Origin: Neocallimastix lanati (nom. inval.)
Taxonomy: Eukaryota; Neocallimastigomycota; Neocallimastigomycetes; Neocallimastigales; Neocallimastigaceae
NCBI GenBank assembly: GCA_016946835.1
Contig: JACVTC010000016.1
Span: 540,001 to 604,000, forward strand
Reading direction: 5' to 3'
Length of the DNA: 64,000 nucleotides
Numbering within the stretch: position 1 is the first letter of the stretch; each line of letters begins with the position of its first letter. Both the position numbers and the translations under genes were made by a program. Shown here piece by piece: positions 28,446 to 40,219 of the stretch. The notes below the pieces were generated by a model, which saw only the letters and a list, made by a program, of their open reading frames with translations, had not been told where the DNA came from and ran no database searches.

Positions 28446-31325
28446 ATGGGAAAAATAAATAATTCAAATTCAAAAACAAATTTATCAAAAAAAAGAAAAG
28501 TAGGAGAAGAAAAGAATAATTCTAGTAAAGATGAAGATAAAAAAAGAAAAATAAATAAAAAAAATGTAATCACTTTTGAAACGTACATTAAAACTCAAAA
28601 AAATGATTTTAGAGTATGTGCCAAAGAAATAAAGATTTACCCCGTCAAAGAATATGTATGTTACAATAAATCTTTCTTCATTTCATTAGCAACCAGTCAT
28701 AATGAAGGATTATTTAGATTTTCTTTAACTAAAAAGGATTATCGTTTCTATTATTATATTAGTAAGGATGACAGAATTCAGGAACGAGAGGTCTCGAAAG
28801 AAATTTTAAAAAGATTTAAACCTTTTGATTGTATTAAAATTGAAAATGTTAAAAATAAAAATTCAGATAGAACAATCGGTATTGAAGTTAAATGTATATT
28901 TGATGTTGAAAAGTTAAAAAGTCATTGTGATGATACCCATGCAAAGTCAACCTCATTAACTTTACCTTCAAATTCAGAGGAGAACTACAGAGATTTCATA
29001 GATTATTATAACAATAGTATAAATTCTCGTTGTGTTGATGAAAAGACTTACTTTTATGTATTTTTGGAATTTAGTGACTATGATCATAAAAATACTTTTT
29101 ATTCAACGATCATCGAATTATTTATCTTTAGAGGTTCTCAAACCATTCAGAGGGTCTATGATAGATCTTTTCCTGATTTTATTAACTTTAGAACTGTGGA
29201 TGATTATTATACTTATCATTCTCTTCAAAAAGAAGAGGAAAAAGAAAAAAAACAAAAAATGGGGAAGAATTATAATATCAATAATAACACTAATGGTTTT
29301 AACCATTTTAATAATAATAATTCTTTTCAACCTTTTAATCCTAATAATACTTTGCCAATGATAACAAATTCTTCCTTGATATCTACAGCATCATCATATC
29401 CTTTTATTTCACCTGATCTTTTCACTCCAAATCATTCTCCAATTTTAGGATTATCCAATTCATTACCAATAACTCTTTCTATGAATTCAGAGTTAATAAA
29501 TCCTTCTTTAGTAACTACAACAACAGGTTTGACCCAATCAACTGCTATGGATCCTTCTTTACTTACAGTTTTTGAGGATCCTTCATCTCATTCCATTAAT
29601 ATTAACAATCCTATAATGACTAATCCTTATCATAATAATATATCAGTTGATTTCCGTTCTATAGAAACAAGTTTAAATCGTGAAGATACCATTAATCTTA
29701 ATCCTAATATAAACACAAATTTATCTATACCATTGGAACTTTCTACTACCATAGTACATTCTCCTACGTCATCCATATTGTCTTTAACAACTACCCAGCC
29801 ATCTACCCAGCCATCCACATTTAATCCCTTAACAATGACATACCCACTACTTCAACAAGAACAATATCCACAACAATACCCACAACAACAATATCTACAA
29901 CAACAATATCTACCACAACAATATCTACAACAACCACAATGTCAACAATCACAATATCAACAACCACCTCTAACTCCACCTTTACATTCAAATCAATATC
30001 AACAAATAAATCATCCAATTCTATCTCTGGCTTCACATCCACATCCACCTCCATCTTCACTTCCACCTTTACATCAAAATCAATATCAGCAACAACCACA
30101 AATATTATCATCAAATACTTCCTATCCTTCTGCTAATAGAACCTCTGAAATAACTAATCCACCTTTGGAATATAATCCAGTATTACCATCACCAGAAAGT
30201 ACTCCTGAATCCTTCAGTATAAATCCAATTTCAAATAATCGTACATATGATATTGAAGGTATTTCTGAAAATACTATGGATTATCTGATTTCTTCTTCTT
30301 CTTTCAACACTTCCTCTTCCACTTCTCCCAAGGACAGTAAAGTGAACTTTATATCAGAAATTGGTATAAATGCTGGTAAAATTCAATCCAGTATCGTCAA
30401 AAGTAGTAATCGTAAACCAAAAGAATTAACCTTGAATGAGCAGTACAGTAAAAATTTACATTTTGAAATTCGAAGTATTAATAACATTGATCGTTTGAGA
30501 AATCAACTTTCTCAATCTCATCCTCATCCTCATCCTCATCCTCATCTTCTTCATTCTAATAATAATTATAATAATCATAATGGTAATGGCAGTGGTTATT
30601 ATGATGGTCATATTGATGGTAAGGAAGAAGGAAGTGAGGATAGTAGTAGTGAAGGTAATGATATTTTAATTTCTTATTATTATATTACTACTAAAGCTGA
30701 AAAGAAAAATTCTCGTAGTAGAGGTACCACTAATGAAAAAAATAAAAAGAATAAATCTAAATCCTTAGAAAATGAAGATAAAGATGAAGATAAAAGTGTA
30801 CATGATGAAAAAGAAAATAAAGATGATGATAATGATGATGATGAAAATAAGGAAAATAATAGTAATAATGTTAGTGATAGTGATAGCGATAGTAATAATA
30901 ATCGTAATCATCGTAATAAAAATAAAAAGGAAAAGAAAGAAGAAGAAGAAGATGATGATGATGACGACGATAATGAAGAAGAAGAAGAAGAAGAAGAAGA
31001 AAAAGAAGAAAAAGTAGATCATATAAGTCTTATTAAACATATTTTTGAAGGTGGTTCCAAAGAAAATTTCGTTCATTCCTGTCCCTATATTATTGGAGAT
31101 AATACGGAATTACTGTATAATTCTAAACGAGGACGAACTAATAATAATTATTTTTTCGTGATCACCAAAGGCACCGAAATTCTCTTTATCTCTGAATTAA
31201 TTTACATACGTACCTATCGAAGAAGTAATGAAAAAACGAAAAAGATAAAAAAGGGAAAGAAGAAGAAGAGAGAAGGAGAGTCTGTCACCAATAAAAAAAA
31301 ATTAAAAAAAGTAAAAAAGAATTAA
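28446..31325 (+). CDS. Paralog A: two-domain, low-complexity-rich putative nuclear regulator
   Basis: An intronless 959-residue protein that I do not recognise as a named family. An SV40-type basic signal, SKKRKVGEEK, lies at about residues 19-28. Conserved domain 1 (about 40-245) begins ETYIKTQKNDFRVCAKEIKI and includes PVKEYVCYNKSF, YYISKDDRI.EREVS and FKPFDCIKIE. A long disordered centre (about 250-650) is rich in Asn, Ser, Thr, Pro and Gln, including QQYPQQQYLQQQYLPQQYLQ. Conserved domain 2 begins KELTLNEQYSKNLHFEI and is interrupted by His-Pro, Asp/Glu and Lys tracts. It ends with FVHSCPYIIGDNTELLYNSK, YFFVITKGTEILFISE and a basic tail. The layout resembles a transcription factor with two predicted beta-rich domains around an activation-type linker. 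The domain 2 tail is faintly like the end of the Spt23/Mga2 conserved region; this is speculative. The start is chosen at the first ATG after an A-rich leader. Confidence 0.9.
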   Translation: MGKINNSNSKTNLSKKRKVGEEKNNSSKDEDKKRKINKKNVITFETYIKTQKNDFRVCAKEIKIYPVKEYVCYNKSFFISLATSHNEGLFRFSLTKKDYRFYYYISKDDRIQEREVSKEILKRFKPFDCIKIENVKNKNSDRTIGIEVKCIFDVEKLKSHCDDTHAKSTSLTLPSNSEENYRDFIDYYNNSINSRCVDEKTYFYVFLEFSDYDHKNTFYSTIIELFIFRGSQTIQRVYDRSFPDFINFRTVDDYYTYHSLQKEEEKEKKQKMGKNYNINNNTNGFNHFNNNNSFQPFNPNNTLPMITNSSLISTASSYPFISPDLFTPNHSPILGLSNSLPITLSMNSELINPSLVTTTTGLTQSTAMDPSLLTVFEDPSSHSININNPIMTNPYHNNISVDFRSIETSLNREDTINLNPNINTNLSIPLELSTTIVHSPTSSILSLTTTQPSTQPSTFNPLTMTYPLLQQEQYPQQYPQQQYLQQQYLPQQYLQQPQCQQSQYQQPPLTPPLHSNQYQQINHPILSLASHPHPPPSSLPPLHQNQYQQQPQILSSNTSYPSANRTSEITNPPLEYNPVLPSPESTPESFSINPISNNRTYDIEGISENTMDYLISSSSFNTSSSTSPKDSKVNFISEIGINAGKIQSSIVKSSNRKPKELTLNEQYSKNLHFEIRSINNIDRLRNQLSQSHPHPHPHPHLLHSNNNYNNHNGNGSGYYDGHIDGKEEGSEDSSSEGNDILISYYYITTKAEKKNSRSRGTTNEKNKKNKSKSLENEDKDEDKSVHDEKENKDDDNDDDENKENNSNNVSDSDSDSNNNRNHRNKNKKEKKEEEEDDDDDDDNEEEEEEEEEKEEKVDHISLIKHIFEGGSKENFVHSCPYIIGDNTELLYNSKRGRTNNNYFFVITKGTEILFISELIYIRTYRRSNEKTKKIKKGKKKKREGESVTNKKKLKKVKKN
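30514..30547 (+). repeat. His-Pro coding hexanucleotide repeat in paralog A
   Basis: CATCCT repeated in frame encodes alternating His-Pro inside domain 2 of paralog A. Paralogs B and C lack it at the equivalent place and have an Asn/Ser/Tyr stretch instead. Confidence 0.8.
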
Positions 31326-31893
31326 AAAAAAAAAAAAATAAAAAATAAAAAAATATTTAAAAAAAAAATTTTTTTTTTTTAATTAAAAAGAAATTTTAAA
31401 AAAGAAATTTTTTATAAATAATTAAAAAAATATATAAAATAATCGAATAAGTTTTATAAATGCAATTCAATAAATTCAATGATAAATATATATATTAAAG
31501 TTTTTTTTTTTAATAATTTTCCTTAATTTCAAATTGTAAAAAGTATATATATGTATATGTATATTCCCCTATTCCCTTTTTTTTTTTTTTTATTTTTATT
31601 TTTATTTTATATATATATATATATATTTATATTTTTAGAAAATAAAAATAAAATACAAATTTTACCATTGATAAATTATTATTTATTTTTATTTTTATTT
31701 TTATTTTTATTTTTATATTTAATTTTTTTTAATTTTTAATAATAATACTAATAAAGTGTTTATTATGATTATTATTATTTTTCTTTTATTGTATGATTCT
31801 ATATATTTTTTTTTCATTATAATAATAATAATAAATAAACTAAAAAATAAACTAATAAAACAATTTTTATTTATTTTTTAATGATTATTGGAG

Positions 31894-31924
<31 letters not shown>

Positions 31925-31925
31925 A

Positions 31926-31959
<34 letters not shown>

Positions 31960-32151
31960 AAAAAATATTTTTTGTTTGTTCATTCATTTCTTCATTTCTT
32001 TCAAGGAAATTTTTTTAATATTTGAAGGGAGCTCTGATTTTGACCATGATCATCTCATCTAATTTGAAACCTATGAATTTACTTATTAACCTTCCTATTT
32101 ATACCATACCTTAACTTTGAAAGCTTTGTACAAATTTTTAATGGGAAATAC

Positions 32152-32190
<39 letters not shown>

Positions 32191-32663
32191 AGAAGATATT
32201 TTTTGTTTGTTTGCTCATTTCTTCATAATTCTTTCTATTTCATCATATTTCATCATAATTCTTCATAATTCTATCTATTTCATCATATTTCATCATAATT
32301 CTTCATTATTGAAATATAACAAGCATAACCTAGTTTTTATGTTTTTTACCCAACACCTAAATTCTTCAAATTTCTTCAAATTTGAAGAACTTAGGTCAAA
32401 TCATTCATTCATTCATCTATTCCAATTTATGTTATATGTTAATTGAAATTTTTTATTAAAAAAGATTTTGAATGAAATAATATGATCAAAAAAAGTAAAA
32501 AGTTTTGGATGAAATAATTATTATCAATCAATCAATCAGTTTTTTTTTTTTTTTTAAGTACTTGTGTCTCCTTCCTTCCTTAATGGAAATGTAGATATAA
32601 TAGATATAATATATGAAAATCTTTAAAAGGTTAGTTTGAGAAAGGAAAAAAAAAAAGAAAAAA
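31326..32663. other. Downstream of paralog A; simple repeats and a hairpin
   Basis: The 3' flank has A and T runs, (ATTTTT)n at 31680-31715 and a duplicated block at 32245-32310 (ATTTCATCATATTTCATCAT). Its base composition becomes less extreme from about 31980. I see no intact gene. Confidence 0.6.
32355..32396. other. Strong inverted repeat: 19-bp stem with 4-nt loop
   Basis: The left arm ACCTAAATTCTTCAAATTT and right arm AAATTTGAAGAACTTAGGT pair with one mismatch around the loop CTTC. It contains more G and C than its surroundings. It could form a hairpin in RNA or DNA; no function is assigned. Confidence 0.8.
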
Positions 32664-33007
32664 AATTTTTTCATTCTTTCATTCTTTCATTCTTTCATTC
32701 TTTCATTCTTTTATTCTTTCATTCTTTCATTCTTTCATTCTTTCATTCTTTCATTCTTTCATTCTTTCATTCTTTCATTCTTTCATTCTTTCATTCTTTC
32801 ATTCTTTCATTCTTTCATTCTTTCATTCTTTCATTCTTTCATTCTTTCATTCTTTCATTCTTTCATTCTTTCATTCTTTCATTCTTTCATTCTTTCATTC
32901 TTTCATTCTTTCATTCTTTCATTCTTTCATTCTTTCATTCTTTCATTCTTTCATTCTTTCATTCTTTCATTCTTTCATTCTTTCATTCTTTCATTCATTC
33001 ATTCATC

Positions 33008-33047
<40 letters not shown>

Positions 33048-33048
33048 T
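32664..33048. repeat. (CATTCTTT)n octanucleotide array followed by (TTTC)n
   Basis: About 40 nearly perfect 8-bp units at 32666-32995, then (CATT)3 and about nine TTTC units to 33045, ending in a short CTTCCTCC stretch. The strand is purely pyrimidine apart from one A per unit. Because the unit is 8 bp, all three frames translate to the same 8-residue Phe/His/Ser/Leu/Ile cycle; the long plus-strand frame is not a gene. Confidence 0.95.
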
Positions 33049-33109
33049 CTTCCTCCTCCTCTTCATTAAATACCTTTAAAAAAAGAATTAAAATTAATTT
33101 ATTAATAAT

Positions 33110-33754
33110 TTATTAATATAAATCACCTTCAATGTTAATGTTAAACGACAAACGTCAAAGGTTTACCATAATCATTGATTGAAAGAGACCTTTTCAACTA
33201 TTTTATACTTAATCTGATCTGTTTCTATTATAAAGAAAGAGAGCAAAGACAGTAACAACGACATTAAACATCAAGCATATCAATAAAGGATGCTCCTGTT
33301 AAAGTAGAACCCCTACCAAATAATTTATTCAAACAAATGCAATTAAATAAATTTTAAAAATTTCAAAATTTTAAAAAATTACAAATGAAAACTTTTACAT
33401 AATGGTATTCAGATTTGAAAGGATTCCTTGATTCTGAAGAGAATTAGGTCATTATACTATCAAAAAAATATTTAAAGATATGAACACCAATAAAAAAAAA
33501 AAAAGAAAAAACTTAAAAAAATATGATAAATACTGTCAGAATTATAATATTGAACAGCCTCCACGAATATACAATCAATAAAAAAAAAAAAAAGTCTATT
33601 AAATAATTGCACTACGGAATAATTTAATGTTAAATGAATTAAATAAAAAAAAAAAAAGATTTTCAGAGAGAGGACCGTCCAGACCATTTGAAATTAAAAT
33701 GAAACTAAAAAGAAATTAGAAAACTGATAAGGAATGATTTTAAGCTGTATTTAG

Positions 33755-33796
<42 letters not shown>

Positions 33797-34184
33797 TAAA
33801 CTTACTATCTAAAGAATATAATAATTGAGTCATAGGAATTGAGTGAAGAAAACCAAAAATAAAAATTTTTTTTTTATATTCTTCTTTTAGAGGAATTAAA
33901 TGAACTCGGTGGGGGGAATTATATATTCATTCAAATTTTGTTGGTTTGAAAAAGATATTTAAAAATTTTTTTTTTTTTAAAAAAAAAAAAAAAAGAAGAC
34001 ATAATCTAAACAAAGTAGTACAATCAAAAAAAAAAGTATTAAAAGAATAGATATTAAGGAGGTAATACGAAGATCAAAAACAAAAAAAAATATTAAAAGA
34101 GTAGATATTAAGGAGGTAATACGAAGATCAAAAACAAAAAAAAATATTAAAAGAGTAGATATTAGGTGGAAAACAAAAATATTC

Positions 34185-34221
<37 letters not shown>

Positions 34222-35165
34222 TTAGTCACTTGATGTTAAACGAGTTTTTTTATTTTTTATTTTTTTTTTCTTATATATCTATCAAAGATTATGGTATATA
34301 TAAAGCAAGATTGGTCGTCAGAGGTTTTCGTTAAAGTAAAGGAGTTGATTACACCTGTACCTATTCTCCTACAATAGAAATAAATCGTTTTAAACTATGC
34401 AATTGCAATTGCATCAATATATAAATGAGAATTTAAAGTAAATTGATATTAAAGCTGTATACTTGAATGCTGATTTCGCTGGTGATGAAATTAAAAGAAG
34501 ATCAAACCTCAGGGATATATCTTTCGTATTAGGAAATAGATCAATATCATTAAAATTAATTTCTTAGAAAAATATAGCCTTACCAACCACAGGAGCCTAG
34601 TACTCAAGCTTCATTGAAGGTACAAAACAAGCTATATGGATAAAAAAGAATAGCAAATGAATTATTCAATAAATATATAAGAATTAATATTAGAATAGAA
34701 ATGGTGAACCATGTTATGGAATATAGCTGAGAATGAAAAACAAAAAGGAACGATGCAAATATATGGATATAAAATATAAATATGTTCAAGATGAAATTAT
34801 AAAAAAAAAAAAAAAAAAAAAAGAAATTAAATCAACACTCATTGGTTCTAAATCAATGATGACAGATCCATTAAATCAAAAGTTTTTCTGAACCCAAGCT
34901 TAAATACCTTTCACGATTTCATCATGGAAAATGTAGAAAATGCCATTGAAGGAGGAATGTTTAACTATGGTAGTTATGTGTTTATTTACAATGTATATTA
35001 TACTATATTATTAAGGGTAAAAGTATTTCTATTTGATCGTACCAATGAAGTGTAACATTAAATGTTAACCAATAATGTTAGAGTATTATAGATAAATGAT
35101 TATAAATAACATGCTAAGACATATTCTTAAATGAATAAGGTCTTTCTTAATGTAAAAAGTAATAA
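33110..35165 (+). mobile_element. Ty1/copia-like LTR retrotransposon relic, heavily decayed
   Basis: Base composition is less AT-rich than the flanks. Around 34290-34560 the plus strand shows recognisable Ty1/copia reverse-transcriptase similarity (YKARLVVRGF-type and YLNADF-type signatures), scattered over frames. A possible 3' end of the polyprotein region lies at about 34850-35020. A ~110-bp LTR-like sequence beginning TGTAACATTAAATGTTAACC at 35051 closes it, and a second copy of that sequence lies at about 45356-45460. The element is clearly dead, with well over ten breaks, and old. Its 5' limit is uncertain and no 5' LTR is identified. A 54-bp tandem repeat has expanded within it. Confidence 0.6.
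34037..34170. repeat. 54-bp tandem repeat, about 2.5 copies, within the copia-like relic
   Basis: TATTAAAAGAGTAGATATTA and GGAGGTAATACGAAGATCAA recur at 54-bp spacing from 34037, 34091 and 34145. The last copy is truncated. Confidence 0.85.
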
Positions 35166-36084
35166 AATAAATGAATAAAAACATAATAAAATAAAAATAT
35201 CATTTCTGATTTTAAATGTGATAATTAACAATAATAATAATAAAAAATAAAAATAAAGTTTGTATAAGTAGTTTATATTATATATAAAATTGATAAATGT
35301 TAAAAATAAAAAAAATCTGAACTAAAAAAAAAAATTAAATATATAAAAAGATATTTGAATAAAATAAAATATTATATATAAATAAATTATATTTTACTTG
35401 TATGATTTTATGATCATTAAAAAAAAAATATTAATTTTTTATTATATAATAAATGAAATAATAAATAATAATACTAATAATAATAAAAGATTTGATATTA
35501 TATAAATAAACAAATAGGTAAGATATATAAAAATAATTTTATTTATCTCTTTTTTAAATTATGTATATTTTCAATTAATTATAATAACCTATTGATATTT
35601 TATTTATATTTATATAAAAGAAAATTTATATTAAGAATAGAATTAAAAGTCATTATTATTATTATTATTGATATAAATATTGATAAATTTCTATATATAA
35701 ATATATATTTTTTTTTTTTTTTTTTTTCAATCTATTTTTAATATTATAACTTTGTAATTTTTTCGTACATTTTTTTAATATATAATTTTTTTATTTATAT
35801 ATATATTTTATTAATTAATTTATTTCATTCATATTTTTTTGTATATCTTTTCTTTTATTATTTATATTTTGATTACTTTATTTATTTATTATTTATTATT
35901 TATTATTTATTATTTATTATTTATTATTTATTTTTATTATTTATTATTTATTTTTATTATTTATTATTTATTTTTATTATTTATTATTTATTTTTTTTAT
36001 TTATTATTTATTATTATTTTTTTTATTTATTATTTATTATTATTATTTATTATTTATTATTTATTACTCATTATTTATTATTTA

Positions 36085-36640
36085 TTATTTATTATTTATT
36101 ATTTATTAATAAATACTCTTTCTATTATTATTTATTATTTATTAATAAATACTCTTTCTATTATTATTTATTATTTATTAATAAATACTCTTTCTATTAT
36201 TATTTATTATTTATTAATAAATACTCTTTCTATTATTATTTATTATTTATTAATAAATACTCTTTCTATTATTATTTATTATTTATTAATAAATACTCTT
36301 TCTATTATTATTTATTATTTATTAATAAATACTCTTTCTATTATTATTTATTATTTATTAATAAATACTCTTTCTATTATTATTTATTATTTATTAATAA
36401 ATACTCTTTCTATTATTATTTATTATTTATTAATAAATACTCTTTCTATTATTATTTATTATTTATTATTTATTAATAAATACTCTTTCTATTATTATTT
36501 ATTATTTATTATTTATTAATAAATACTCTTTCTATTATTATTTATTATTTATTATTTATTAATAAATACTCTTTCTATTATTATTTATTATTTATTATTT
36601 ATTAATAAATACTCTTTCTATTATTATTTATTATTTATTA
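36085..36640. repeat. 36-bp minisatellite, about 14 copies (unit 1 only)
   Basis: AATAAATACTCTTTCTATTA plus TTATTTATTATTTATT repeats at exact 36-bp spacing ten times from about 36110. About four more copies follow at 43-44 bp spacing, each with an extra TTATTTAT. Because 36 is a multiple of three, it generates a repetitive Asn-Thr-Leu-Ser-Ile frame that is not a gene. Confidence 0.95.
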
Positions 36641-37285
36641 TTATATATTTATTTATTTTTCAATTATATATTTATTTATTTATTTTAGTTATTTATTTTA
36701 ATTTGCTAATTATTTGTTATTAACTATTAATTATTAATTACTAATTAATTGATTGATAATATCTTTATACTTTTTTATATCTTTAATTTATTGAGTTTGT
36801 TTTTGTGCTTATGCTCTGTGTGTATTTACATTTACATGTGAGCGTGCATGTGTATGCGTGTGGTTTTATTTTTATTTTTATTTTTTTTTTTTTTTATTTT
36901 TTTTTTTTTATTCTATTGGATTGGAATATCTTTGATATAATATTTATATTGATAAAATATAATGTAATATATGCTATATATTATATTATTTAATTTTTAT
37001 AATATATCTATTTTTTAATATTTTTAATAATAAATAAATTTTATTTTAATAATAAATAATAAGGTAGAATTAAAAATAGGAAAAGAAAAAAAGAGAAAAA
37101 TAAAATTTATATAAAAAAAATATAAAATACCTTATAAAAATATTGAAATGGAAAAAAAAATAATAATAAATTAAATAAATAAATAAATTAAATAAATAAA
37201 TAAAATAAATAAATAAATATATGAATGAGAAAAAATTATATATATAAAATAAATATCAAGAGAATAAAATTGATAATATAAAATA

Positions 37286-37450
37286 CAATTTCTATTGATT
37301 CATTTGTATGAAGAAAAGCAATTATTACATCTTATGTTAGATGAACTCAAAGGAACCGGTAATAAAGATTCTTCTTCACCTTATTGGAACGATGCTGACT
37401 TTCCTTTCTTCTTAATATATGGGGGAATATTTAAAGAGAATAATTCATAG
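37286..37450 (+). pseudogene. 54-codon orphan gene end, unit 1 copy
   Basis: The frame reads YEEKQLLHLMLDELKGTGNK, then SPYWNDADFPFF, then FKENNS and a TAG stop. The composition is that of real coding DNA. There is no start codon and no identifiable upstream exon, although a stop-free lead-in extends a few codons. I do not recognise the protein. Against the unit 2 copy, the length is the same and every difference changes the amino acid (7 replacement, 0 silent). That fits drift in a dead fragment better than a working exon. Confidence 0.45.
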
Positions 37451-40183
37451 AATAATTCTTATAAATATAAATCTAAATGAAATTATTTATTTTTCTTAGT
37501 TGGCGTATTCCCATGTTTAATTTTTTTTTTCTACTTTATTAAATTTATAATATAATATAATATAATATATTTCCCCCCTTTTGTCATTTTAAATCGAAAT
37601 TAATACATATATATTTATTGACTTATTAAATTATATATATATATTAAAATATTAATATATATAAATATAAATATATTTTTTTAATTTAAATGAATAAATA
37701 TAAATGAATTGTTTTTGTTTTAATACGTTTATTTGTATAAGTTTTTTTTGTTATCGTTTCTTTCAACAGTAACAAAAATAAAAAGTATAATTTATATTTT
37801 TTATTTTTTGTTATTTTTTACTTGTTTTTATTTATATCTTTAATTCTTTCTTTCATTTTTTTATTTTTATTTTTATTTCTTTCTTTTTCAAATTAATAAT
37901 AAAAAAATATATATATATAAAATATATATTATATATTTTTGTTATTGGTGATTGTATGATGTCAACAAATTTTAAGATATTTAAAAAAAAAATAAAAAAA
38001 TTCCACTCATTTTGATCGAATTCAATATAAAAAAATTTATATATAAATTTATATATATTATAAATATATTGATTTGTATATATGTATATAATATAATAAA
38101 ATAGTAATAAATTAATGTTTAATATTTAAATTATTTATTTATTATAATATATTTAAATATAAAGATTTTTTTTAATTGTAATTGCAACTATTTATTTATT
38201 TTGATATATTATAATTATAATTTCTTAATTATTAGTAGTTGATAAAAAATTATTTTAATCTTTATAATATAATTAAAAAGTTTAAATAATATTAATTTAA
38301 AAATATATATAATTATATATGAAATTATATTAAAATTATATATAACTATATATAACTGTATATTATAATATATATTATTTTGATTTTGAAATAAAATTCT
38401 TTTCATTCAAATTTGGAAAAACTTTTTAATGTTTACATAATTTTTTTTTTTTTTTTTTTTATTAATTTCTTTTTTTTTTTTTAATTAATAATTTACTTTT
38501 TTTTTTTTTAATTTATTTTTTTAATTTATTATTATTATTTTTTTTATCTTTTGTATTTTTTTTTTCCATTGAATTAAAATTTCTTTGACATTAATATTAA
38601 TATTTATATTAATATAAATATATAAAGTAATATATATTATATTATTTAATTCTTATATATACTGTTCATTTTTTAATAATATAAGAAATATTAAAAATGA
38701 TAAATAGAGGATAAAAAAAATTATGGATTAATTCTCTTTTAATAAATTAATAAATAAATAAAAGATTTTTGTTAAGATATTTTAAACAAATATGGGTATA
38801 ATTAAATCATAAAATAATGTTAATTTAATAATATTTTAAATTGAAATGATTCAGTATAAAATAAAAGATTTTTTTTTTTTTTGTTGTTGTTGTTACATAT
38901 TTTTATTATTTTATTACTATTGATTATTAATTATTATTTTGGATTAAATTCTTATTGAATATACATTTTATCTTATATATAAATGTATTTATATTTGATT
39001 GATAAAAAAGTTTTTTTTTATTATTTTAATTTATTTTTTAAATAATATTTTTTTTTTTTTTTTTTTTTTTTTGTTTTTATTGAATAATGTTATATTTTAT
39101 ATACATAATTTACTAAACTTTTTAATTTTTACCTAATTAAATATGAAATTTTTTATTATTTATCAATCATTAATTATTAATTATTTATTGTTTATTATTT
39201 ATTACTAATTATTTATTATTATTTATTTATTTATTTTTATTATTTATTACTTATTATACTTAGTCTTTAATTTATTCTGTTTTATATATATATAAAAATA
39301 TTTAATGTACTTTACCTTATTTTTTTTACACTTTACTTAATATTTGTAATATATTAATTATTATTATTTATTATATGTTATTTATTAATATAAATAATAT
39401 TAGAATACTAACCTTTTATTTTTGTATTATTATTTTGTAATACTTTACAATTTATTACATATTATTTATCTTACTTTATTACTTATTATTTAATATTATT
39501 TTATTATTATTTATTTATTATAATTATTTTAACAATGGTTTACCATTTGAAGTAAATAATTTGTAAATATTCTATAAAATCTATATAAATATTTATATAT
39601 ATTATTTTATAAATTTGCATTTTATATATATAAATGTATTATTATGCCTTCTATTGACCAAAAATGACTATGAACGTTTTAAACATTTAATTTATATAAA
39701 ATAGTATTATAAAATTTAACAGAGTATTTTATAAAAAAAATCAAAAAAAAAAAAAAGAAGACAAAAAAAGGTGGAAATATATAATAAAAAAAAGATTAAA
39801 AATAAAAAAATAAATAAAATAGATTGAAAATATTAATATAAATATTTATAATTTTTACTTTATTTTATTTATTTTTTTATATATTTTAAGTATTTTAAGT
39901 TTATATAAAAATAATAAAAAGGTAGGAAGTCCTATATGACTTATTAATAAACAATTTATATATATTAAAATTTTTTATTAATTATTTTACTTTTTTTGAT
40001 ATTATTATTATTATTATTATTTTTTAAAAAAAAAACAAAAGTTGAAAATAAATAATTAATATTTATAATAAACAGAATTTATTTTTTTATTATATAGTAA
40101 AATATAAAATCGTTATTTAACCTATTTAATTTTTATGTGTTGAATATAAAGAGGATCACCCAACGTTAATTCAAAAATTAAAC

Positions 40184-40219
<36 letters not shown>

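Noticed and set aside
28446-31325. Velvet, CSL or Rel-type DNA-binding domain in paralogs A-C
   Set aside because: None of the diagnostic motifs of those families is present; only general beta-strand-like character, so no family name is assigned.
32636-33079. 147-codon plus-strand open frame of repeated HSFILSFF
   Set aside because: It is only the translation of the (CATTCTTT)n array; an 8-bp unit without stops is open in all frames.
33472-33687. 71-codon minus-strand frame in the decayed retroelement region
   Set aside because: No family similarity, dominated by Phe/Leu/Tyr from A-runs; the region is explained as an old element relic.
35839-36519. 226-codon plus-strand open frame with INTLSIIIYYLL repeats
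   Set aside because: Translation of TTA-rich sequence and the 36-bp minisatellite; no conserved domain, and absent from the duplicate unit.
38215-38406. 63-codon minus-strand frame repeated identically at 47558-47749
   Set aside because: Identity comes from the segmental duplication; the composition is Ile/Tyr/Lys/Leu/Phe only, as expected from AT-rich DNA. The unusual identity of the surrounding DNA is reported instead.
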